A DNA stretch of 7,756 nt, taken from NCBI GenBank assembly GCA_937893815.1, contig CALCSH010000168.1, forward strand, positions 1-7,756, read 5' to 3'. Made by a program: the position numbers and the translations under genes. The notes beneath the pieces are model-generated. The model saw only the letters and a program-made list of their open reading frames with translations, was not told the origin of the DNA and did no database searches. Each line of letters opens with the position of its first letter. Position 1 is the stretch's first letter. This document shows, piece by piece, positions 1 to 6,558 of this stretch. Origin of the DNA: an uncultured Anaerolineae bacterium. GTDB taxonomy: Bacteria; Chloroflexota; Anaerolineae; Anaerolineales; UBA11858.

Positions 1-1295
<1,295 letters not shown>

Positions 1296-1300
1296 GATTT

Positions 1301-1306
1301 CACCTC
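1301..1306 (-). promoter_or_regulatory. Shine-Dalgarno site of aspartate kinase
   Basis: On the minus strand GAGGTG lies five bases before the ATG at 1295. It is the clearest ribosome-binding site in the window and fixes the kinase start. Confidence 0.8.
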
Positions 1307-1325
1307 AAAGAAATAAATTCACAGA

Positions 1326-1331
1326 ATTATA
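1326..1331 (-). promoter_or_regulatory. Candidate -10 box for aspartate kinase
   Basis: A perfect TATAAT on the minus strand lies about 30 bases before the kinase ATG, giving a predicted leader of about 25 nt. No good -35 hexamer sits 16-18 bp upstream (AACCTA at 17 bp). A second weaker pair lies further upstream: TTGGAT (1388-1383) and TATACA (1366-1361), 16 bp apart. The intergenic position makes a promoter here likely, but which pair is used is uncertain. Confidence 0.5.
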
Positions 1332-1387
1332 CTCGCACCCCTTGAAATTAGGTTCCCGCCTGTATAAAAATTGTGTAAAGCTATCCA

Positions 1388-1472
1388 AAAGCAAGCCGCG
1401 TAAACGCAATGGCCGCCAAGTTTTATTCTCTTTACCTTGCGTTCTTGGCGTCTTTGTGGCGAAAATATTTTC
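1388..1472. repeat. Intergenic repeat-like element with inverted repeat
   Basis: The gap between the EEP gene and the aspartate kinase holds short related words on the plus strand (CTTGCGTT, CTTGGCGT, CTTTGTGGCG at about 1436-1460). An inverted repeat is formed by GCCGCCAAG (1412-1420) and CTTGGCGTC (1444-1452), 8 of 9 positions pairing with a 23-base loop. A perfect 12-bp palindrome, GAAAATATTTTC (1461-1472), overlaps the stop codon of the EEP gene. The CTTTG/GCG wording resembles dispersed intergenic repeats I know from many environmental bacterial genomes, but this is recognition from memory, not a search. No T-run follows the stem in the direction of transcription, so it is not a standard intrinsic terminator. 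Confidence 0.4.
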
Positions 1473-2433
1473 AGTCTCCCAGGGGGGAAATTGAAAAATC
1501 CATAATTACAGGCCGGTGGTCGGAGCCGATGTCAGGTCCAATATCACGCTCGTGAACCTGAATACCGCTTGAAATCAAGATATGGTCAATCGGGATGGTG
1601 AATAAACGGTTGATACCGTTCCAGGTGGGCTGCACACCAAAACCGCGGCGGCTATCACGCAGGTGAGCGGTATGCAACCATTCGCCAAAATAGGGCGACC
1701 ATGAGGTGGCGTTGAGATCCCCGGCGAGAATGATCGCGCCGTCAAGCTGCGCCGCGTACGCTGTCAGCTGATCCATCTGAAGATTGCGTTGGTGGAAAAG
1801 GCTGTCGCCTTTAGGGGGCACAGGGTGTGATATCAACAAGGTCACGGGGTATTCATCCAGTTTCACATCCACAGCAATGGATGGCAGTTCCCAACTGCCA
1901 AAGTTGATGATTTGCGCGTTTTCCAAAGGATAACGGCTATACAGTGCAATGCCGAAATTGTCTCGGCGTGGTTGTTCAATCGCATACAAATAGCCCAGGT
2001 CTTCGAGATGCAGATCATCTAGCCAATCCTGATTGACTTCGAGTAAGGCCACAAAATCGGCATCACTGTCGACAATCAGATTGCGCGTCAGATCGTGATG
2101 CGGATTTTCGGTCAACACGTTGGAAAGAAATAAACGATAAAAGGGGGGAGGCGTCTCAGGGGTGTAAATCGGGACAAACAAGGGGAGCATCAGACTCAGA
2201 TTGATGAGAACGAGGCCCGCGGTAAGGATACGCCATCCCTGGCGTTTGCCCAGCGCATAAACCACCAGCAATAGCAACCCTGCCGCCAGATATTGCACTC
2301 GAAAATGGGCCAGCAAATCAAATGCCCACCATAGGCGGCCCAGAAAACCACCCAATGTGGCAACCACCAGGCCCAAAGCCGCCAGGTGCACACCCAACCA
2401 AAAGAATTTTTTCCAAAAGGTTGGTTTGGACAT
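1471..2433 (-). CDS. Membrane-anchored EEP-family hydrolase
   Basis: A 320-residue member of the endonuclease/exonuclease/phosphatase superfamily, metal-dependent phosphodiesterases or phosphatases. Three hydrophobic segments (about residues 14-32, 47-62 and 67-88) precede the catalytic domain, so the protein is probably anchored in the membrane with the domain outside the cytoplasm; the topology is inferred. Family motifs appear in order: SN (N105), LLEVN (E132), YSRYPL (165-170), SHPVPP (H203), GDLNATSW (D239, N241), PIDHILIS (D283, H284) and GSDHRPV (D305, H306), so the active site looks complete. The substrate is unknown; the family covers nucleic acids, phosphoinositides and sphingomyelin. 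Its ATG directly follows the stop of the lipoyl-NeuD gene (TAG|ATG), with GGAG only three bases before it, which implies translational coupling. It may act on a phosphodiester substrate of the same envelope pathway (inference). Confidence 0.87.
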   Translation of the reverse strand: MSKPTFWKKFFWLGVHLAALGLVVATLGGFLGRLWWAFDLLAHFRVQYLAAGLLLLVVYALGKRQGWRILTAGLVLINLSLMLPLFVPIYTPETPPPFYRLFLSNVLTENPHHDLTRNLIVDSDADFVALLEVNQDWLDDLHLEDLGYLYAIEQPRRDNFGIALYSRYPLENAQIINFGSWELPSIAVDVKLDEYPVTLLISHPVPPKGDSLFHQRNLQMDQLTAYAAQLDGAIILAGDLNATSWSPYFGEWLHTAHLRDSRRGFGVQPTWNGINRLFTIPIDHILISSGIQVHERDIGPDIGSDHRPVIMDFSISPLGD

Positions 2434-3525
2434 CTACTCCGGCCAGATGGTACCGGCGCGCACAATTCCGTTGGAAGGTATATTGCTCTTGATGGTCGCC
2501 CCATTACCAACGCGCGCGCCCGCACCGATGCTAACCCCCAAATTGACAGTCACGCCCATGCCGATCAACGCCCCGTCACCGATTTTTACTTCTCCGGCCA
2601 AAATTGCCCCCGGTGAGATATTGACATAGCTCTCCAACTGGCAATCATGCGAAACGATAGCCCCAGTATTGACGATGCTGCCAAAACCAACCGTCACATC
2701 ACTGCCGACATAAGCATGAGGAAACACCTGCGCGCCCGGCGATAGGATTGCGCTGGCTTCCATGAATGCCGTCGGATGCACAACTGCCGGGCAGGCAATT
2801 CCGGCTTCGGCGATACGCCGAAATACCTTCACCCGCACGCTCACCACGCCGATGCCGCCCACGGCGTTGACCGCCAGGCGCACACCCTGCGCGTAAAGAT
2901 CAGGCAACACATCACTGCCCCCCAACACCGGCACACCCATGATCGTTTCACCCGCCAGAACGCCATCATCCACGAAGCCGACCACGCGGTAGATGCCCAC
3001 GGCGCGCACCAATTCGAGCAGCGATTTGCCATGCCCGCCACCGCCGTAGATGAGTAACGCTGTGGAATCAAATTTACTCTCTGGGAGAGCAAACTTTTCA
3101 ACAGGATTCTCCAGGCGCGCCTGCACCATCTTCTCCGTGATGAATATCTCGGCGGGGAATTGAGCGAGATCAAGGCCGTGTTGCTGCGCCAAAGCAAGTG
3201 CTGGTTTGGAGATGCGCAAGCCATTGGGGACTGGAGATTGCGGGCTGGAATCAGTGGTCTGATATCCTGACTCCGGCGCCTGTTCATCTGGCGACTCGGC
3301 GACGTATGCCAGCACATCCCCGGCGGGTACCGTAACTCCCGCAGCAAATCGCAATCCAACAATATAGCCATCCGTTTCAGCTTCAACATCAGCAGTGGAT
3401 TTTGTCGTCTCTACTGTGCAGATCAAATCACCCACACTCACATGTTGGCCTTCTGAGATGTGCAGGGTAGCCAGCAGCGCTTCGGGTTCGTTAGGGTTGA
3501 TGAGGGGGATAATGATCGGATTCAT
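2434..3525 (-). CDS. Lipoyl domain fused to NeuD/PglD-type acyltransferase
   Basis: Residues are counted from a TTG at 3540; the ATG at 3525 (residue 6) is preferred because the lipoyl domain then begins normally at NPIIIPL. Neither start has a good Shine-Dalgarno. Domains: a lipoyl domain (about 6-82) with the attachment motif ETTKST, K47; a linker (89-107); a peripheral-subunit-binding-like segment (about 110-142) with the ISKPALALAQQHGLDL pattern seen in E2 proteins; then a NeuD/PglD-like part with GGGGHGKS (166-173), the Rossmann-like (nucleotide-)sugar-binding subdomain, and a left-handed beta-helix (about 255-350). In it SHDC (H298) sits where PglD/NeuD carry the catalytic base His. There is no E2 CAT-type catalytic domain (no HxxxDG). 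It is predicted to transfer an acyl group to a sugar, with the lipoyl arm fed by the E1 encoded just upstream. The route is inference; the domains are clear. Confidence 0.9.
   Translation of the reverse strand: MNPIIIPLINPNEPEALLATLHISEGQHVSVGDLICTVETTKSTADVEAETDGYIVGLRFAAGVTVPAGDVLAYVAESPDEQAPESGYQTTDSSPQSPVPNGLRISKPALALAQQHGLDLAQFPAEIFITEKMVQARLENPVEKFALPESKFDSTALLIYGGGGHGKSLLELVRAVGIYRVVGFVDDGVLAGETIMGVPVLGGSDVLPDLYAQGVRLAVNAVGGIGVVSVRVKVFRRIAEAGIACPAVVHPTAFMEASAILSPGAQVFPHAYVGSDVTVGFGSIVNTGAIVSHDCQLESYVNISPGAILAGEVKIGDGALIGMGVTVNLGVSIGAGARVGNGATIKSNIPSNGIVRAGTIWPE
3220..3276. repeat. Degenerate heptad repeats in lipoyl-binding linker
   Basis: Plus-strand units run in 7-bp steps from 3223: ATTGGGG, ACTGGAG, ATTGCGG, GCTGGAA, then the weaker TCAGTGG, TCTGATA, TCCTGAC. 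The stretch encodes the Ser/Pro/Gln-rich linker (residues 89-107) between the lipoyl domain and the subunit-binding-like segment. Confidence 0.55.
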
Positions 3526-3535
3526 AGGGTCATTT

Positions 3536-3563
3536 GCCAATTTCCAGTGTTCAGTTACCAGTT
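3536..3563. repeat. Heptad repeats across E1 stop codon
   Basis: Read on the minus strand there are four consecutive 7-bp units: AACTGGT, AACTGAA, CACTGGA, AATTGGC. They encode the last residues of E1, supply its TGA stop (3553-3551), fill most of the short spacer and include the alternative TTG start of the next gene. Confidence 0.6.
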
Positions 3564-5515
3564 ATCTGCTGTGCGGCAGTGATAATATCTTCCACACCCG
3601 GCAGGGCGGATTCTTCCAAGGCTCCGGAGGCGGGGATGGGCAGGTCGCGGGCGGCGACGCGGTGAGCGGTGCGCAGATTGGTTCCCAGCGCCTCAATGGT
3701 TCGGGCAATGATTTCTGCACCCCAACCGAGGGTGAAGGTGCCTTCTTCGATGGCGAGCAAGCGCCCGGTACGTTGTGCAGAGATCAGGATTGGCTCAATC
3801 TCGAAGGGAGCAAGCTGCGTGAGGACGATTAATTCGGTAAAAATTTCGTGTTCGTACGCCAGTTTGAGCATGGCTTCACGAGCCAATTCGGCCATGTAGC
3901 CGTAGGTGGTGATGGTAATTTCAGGTTGAGGCGCTCCGGCGATGGATAACTGATAGTAGGGTGCGAAGGAGTTAGGAGTTGGGAGTTGGGTTATAGTGAA
4001 ATCTGGGAGGGATGTTTCAGCCTGCAATTTCGCCAAATACAGCAATTTATTTTCCACGAACAGCACCGGATCATCAGCGGCAATCGCCTGAGCCAGCAAG
4101 TGGCCGGGATTTCCCAGGGTAGCCGGGGCCAAAACTCGCAAGCCGGGCATGCCCAGGAAGAGTTTTTCCAGGGTTTGGCTGTGGGTGGGGCCGTAACCGC
4201 GGCGCCCGCCCATCGGAGCACGGATCACCAGCGGGACGCGCACCTGATCGTTATACATCCAGCGGAATTTGGCGATATGGTTGATGATCTGATCAGCAGC
4301 CAGAGTGACGAAATCGCCGAACATAATCTCAACTACCGGTCGTAGGCCGCGCAGGGCCATGCCCGCCGCTAATCCAACGAAACCTGCCTCCGAGATGGGC
4401 GTACTAATAACTCGATCGGGAAAAGCATCTGATAATCCTTGCGTGACTTTGAAGGCGCCGCCATAGGGGTCGAGCAAATCTTCACCGAGCAGCAGGACGC
4501 GCTTATCGGCAGCAAGGGACTGGTGAAGGGCAGCATTAAGGGAAGCAAGCACAGTTGATTGGGAATTAGGGATTAGGAATTCGGATTTTGAATGATAAGT
4601 TCCCTGATACCTGATACCTGATACCTGATCTACTAACGCCTGCTCAAAGGCGGCCTTCACCTCAGCATTGACTTCTTTTTCAATGGCAGCGCGCATCTCC
4701 GGGGTCAGGCGGGGGGCGTGAATACTCAGGGGATCGCGCTCACTTCGTAAGGCAGCAACCAACTGCGGGGCACGCGTGTCATCTCCCTTGGAATGGGGGC
4801 CAAACCTGATGGTTGACAATATCAGGGCGCGCGGTCCCCCTCGGGAGCGGACATCTTCCAAGCTAGTTTCTGCCAGAGCGGATATCTCCAACACATCGCT
4901 GGAATCCAATTCGTTAACGGGTATATCGAACGCGGCGAAGCGTGCAGAAATGGATCCGGCCAGTGTGCTCTGAACCGGGGTGGTCTGAGCGATGTGGTTA
5001 TTTTCGACCACGTAGAGAATCGGTGCCCCCCAAAGGGATGCCATATTGAGGCTCTCGTACACCACACCCTGCCCCAGCGTGCCATCGCCGAGGAAAACCA
5101 CCGTGACGGCTCCTGAGCCTTTGCGTTTTTCGGCCAGCGCCATGCCAGTAGCAACGGGCACAATGCCGCCCTGCACGCCGTTGGAATAGAAATCGCGCCA
5201 TTGCAAATGTTGTGATCCGCCACGCCCGCCACACACGCCAGTAGATTTGCCCATCATTTCGGCGAAGAGGGCGCGCATATTACCACCGTACACCAGAAAA
5301 TGGCCATGGCCGCGATGATTGCTGAAAACAATATCACCTGTTTTTAAATGGTTGAGCACGCCTACGGCGTTAGCTTCCTGGCCCAGATAGGTGTGCGTGG
5401 TGCCAAAGAAAACGCCTTTGGGGAAATTTTCCAGCACAGTTTCTTCAAAGCGACGGATGCGGTACAACTGGCGGTAGAGATTGGGGCTGTCCATGTCGGG
5501 AGAATTATAATCCAT
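3551..5515 (-). CDS. Fused E1 alpha/beta 2-oxoacid dehydrogenase (TPP)
   Basis: Predicted thiamine-diphosphate E1 of a 2-oxoacid dehydrogenase-type complex: it decarboxylates a 2-oxoacid and reductively acylates a lipoyl domain. The alpha half (about 10-295) shows LYRIRRFEE (17-25), the RGHGH loop (68-72), GRGGSQH (97-103) and the TPP/Mg motif from GDG (143-145) to ENN (171-173), 31 residues, with D144 and N173 as expected Mg ligands. The beta half (about 320-654) shows LLLGED (341-346), TPISEAG with the TPP-activating Glu E376, THSQ with H445 matching the E1-beta active-site His, and a C-terminal transketolase domain (about 530-645). Total length fits fused E1 proteins. Substrate (pyruvate, branched-chain, acetoin or other) cannot be told. 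The ATG at 5515 lacks a Shine-Dalgarno, and ATG 5494 (residue 8) is an alternative. The partner gene is 25 bp downstream; no E2 acyltransferase or E3 gene is in the window. Confidence 0.93.
   Translation of the reverse strand: MDYNSPDMDSPNLYRQLYRIRRFEETVLENFPKGVFFGTTHTYLGQEANAVGVLNHLKTGDIVFSNHRGHGHFLVYGGNMRALFAEMMGKSTGVCGGRGGSQHLQWRDFYSNGVQGGIVPVATGMALAEKRKGSGAVTVVFLGDGTLGQGVVYESLNMASLWGAPILYVVENNHIAQTTPVQSTLAGSISARFAAFDIPVNELDSSDVLEISALAETSLEDVRSRGGPRALILSTIRFGPHSKGDDTRAPQLVAALRSERDPLSIHAPRLTPEMRAAIEKEVNAEVKAAFEQALVDQVSGIRYQGTYHSKSEFLIPNSQSTVLASLNAALHQSLAADKRVLLLGEDLLDPYGGAFKVTQGLSDAFPDRVISTPISEAGFVGLAAGMALRGLRPVVEIMFGDFVTLAADQIINHIAKFRWMYNDQVRVPLVIRAPMGGRRGYGPTHSQTLEKLFLGMPGLRVLAPATLGNPGHLLAQAIAADDPVLFVENKLLYLAKLQAETSLPDFTITQLPTPNSFAPYYQLSIAGAPQPEITITTYGYMAELAREAMLKLAYEHEIFTELIVLTQLAPFEIEPILISAQRTGRLLAIEEGTFTLGWGAEIIARTIEALGTNLRTAHRVAARDLPIPASGALEESALPGVEDIITAAQQITGN
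3968..3995. repeat. Heptad repeats in E1-beta domain junction
   Basis: Plus-strand units GGAGTTA, GGAGTTG, GGAGTTG, GGTTATA follow each other without gaps. They encode about residues 508-517 of E1 (TQLPTPNS region), between the E1-beta TPP-binding domain and the C-terminal transketolase domain. Confidence 0.65.
4557..4630. repeat. Two heptad arrays at E1 alpha/beta junction
   Basis: First array on the plus strand: GATTGGG, AATTAGG, GATTAGG, AATTCGG (4557-4584). Second: CCTGATA three times and then CCTGATC (4603-4630), three identical copies plus one with a single change. An 18-bp non-repeat stretch lies between them. Together they encode residues 296-320, the linker joining the E1 alpha and beta halves. 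Since 7 is not a multiple of 3, loss or gain of one unit would shift the frame between the halves. Confidence 0.8.
5504..5509 (-). promoter_or_regulatory. Possible -10 box inside E1 start region
   Basis: A perfect TATAAT on the minus strand lies just after the annotated E1 ATG (5515) and ten bases before an in-frame ATG at 5494. Transcription from it would start at about 5497-5496 and give a nearly leaderless message beginning at residue 8 (MDSPN). No matching -35 is visible at 16-18 bp, and a TATAAT can arise by chance in coding sequence. Confidence 0.25.
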
Positions 5516-5642
5516 GAAATCAATCAGAAGGCAAAGGGAGCCAGTACCCGGCTAGCTTATTCCCAGAGAGAATTCCGGAATCTTTGCGAACTCGGAAACG
5601 CGCATGGAGCCAGACTCGGTCAACGCTCTGGACGGCAGAAAA
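5516..5642 (-). other. Intergenic region upstream of E1
   Basis: This 127-bp gap separates the VanZ-like gene from E1 and is the only sizeable break in the run of genes from 7756 to 1471, so a promoter for the E1 operon is expected here. It contains a perfect 10-bp palindrome, ATTCCGGAAT (5572-5581), about 57 bp before the E1 ATG, which could be an operator. A 5-bp stem (5610-5614 with 5627-5631) is too weak and lacks a T-run, so no terminator is called. No convincing sigma70 pair was found. Confidence 0.35.
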
Positions 5643-6530
5643 TCAGCGAAATTCCAGACCGCCAAGAACAACAAGCAGCGGTATTGTATGCATAACCCCC
5701 AATATGACGATTCCTGGAAGCAGCCAGTATTGTGCCGCCAGTAGGCGGGGAATCTGCCGGTCGGCGCTTAGTTTTTGGCCTTGGGGGAAAATCAACAACA
5801 GGCAGCCTATCCAATACAAGCTTCCCCAACCCAGCAGCCAGCCGGGATACACCCCCCAAAACATTTCCTGGGCTTGAACATCAAACAAGCGGATGGCCAT
5901 TAACACAGCACCGCTAAAACCGAAAGCAAACAAGCCCCAAAGGCTGGGATAGGTTTCAAAAGGGGTACCCCCACCGCGGTTTGGCTCGTCGTGACGAGAA
6001 GTCATATTTCCCTTCAGGATCAGAATACCGATCAGCACTGAAGATGCATTGACGAGCATATCACTCCAACCGTAGAAACGCCGGGGATGCAAGCCTTGCT
6101 CCAACTCGTCCACCACACCCAGCATCGCCCCAAGCAAGAAAATCAATCCGAAAAGTCCCCACCCGCGAGTATCCCGGTGCAGCACCGCATACAACAGGCA
6201 GGCCATCAGCACGTATTCTGGAATGTGGATATGTTTATTGGGGTTTGGCTCCAGCTTTATGATCGCCAGTGCAATCAGCGCGGCAGGCGCCAGATACAAG
6301 AGATGGCAAAAATTCTTGCGCTGGCGATAGCCGAAGATTACATTTCCCAGGCCGACGAGGATCACGGTTACGAGCGGAATCTTGCCAGCCGCTGCCTGTC
6401 CAAAGCGAGCTTCTAGCGCCCGATAAACGACGATGGCATTCGGCAGCAGGAATGTATAGATGGCAATCACCAGCCACAAAATGAGCGAGCGATGGCTGTT
6501 GAAAAACTCGGCTGGGCGGAATTTACTCAT
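5643..6530 (-). CDS. Multi-pass membrane protein with VanZ-like core
   Basis: A 295-residue integral membrane protein from the ATG at 6530; a TTG at 6536 would add two residues. Neither start has a well-spaced Shine-Dalgarno. About nine hydrophobic segments are visible, near residues 15-37, 52-68, 74-92, 104-118, 123-140, 156-172, 195-215, 228-248 and 266-290. The central part has the VanZ-family pattern: HIPEY near 102-106, then VDELEQ (D141, E142, Q145), RR (150-151), and WSDMLVN with D157 and N161. VanZ confers low-level teicoplanin resistance in enterococci, but most VanZ-like proteins have no known function, and resistance should not be assumed. Family members are often 150-200 residues; here extra membrane segments flank the core on both sides. 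It lies 28 bp after the S9 peptidase gene and is probably co-transcribed with it. No functional link to the E1 operon is evident. Confidence 0.75.
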   Translation of the reverse strand: MSKFRPAEFFNSHRSLILWLVIAIYTFLLPNAIVVYRALEARFGQAAAGKIPLVTVILVGLGNVIFGYRQRKNFCHLLYLAPAALIALAIIKLEPNPNKHIHIPEYVLMACLLYAVLHRDTRGWGLFGLIFLLGAMLGVVDELEQGLHPRRFYGWSDMLVNASSVLIGILILKGNMTSRHDEPNRGGGTPFETYPSLWGLFAFGFSGAVLMAIRLFDVQAQEMFWGVYPGWLLGWGSLYWIGCLLLIFPQGQKLSADRQIPRLLAAQYWLLPGIVILGVMHTIPLLVVLGGLEFR

Positions 6531-6558
6531 TCCCAAAGTTTACCAGAAGCATGCGCCC

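Noticed and set aside
2841..3389. 182-codon minus-strand frame overlapping lipoyl-NeuD
   Set aside because: It is an alternative frame of the same strand with Trp/Arg/Ser-rich low-information translation; the overlapping frame has clear domains.
3393..3410. Biotin carrier domain instead of lipoyl domain
   Set aside because: The attachment lysine lacks the flanking Met residues of biotin domains, and the E1 gene and binding-like segment point to lipoate, though modification is not proven.
4603..4630. CRISPR-like tandem repeat
   Set aside because: Units are 7 bp with no spacers and lie inside an intact coding frame, so this is a short tandem repeat.
5610..5631. Possible terminator after the VanZ-like gene
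   Set aside because: The stem is only 5 bp with a 12-base loop and no T-run on the minus strand.
5985..5998. CTCGTC/GACGAG inverted repeat
   Set aside because: It is a short palindrome within the VanZ-like coding sequence, explained by codons, with no sign of a regulatory role.
5643..6530. Glycopeptide resistance gene
   Set aside because: VanZ-like proteins are widespread without resistance roles and no vanHAX-type genes are present.
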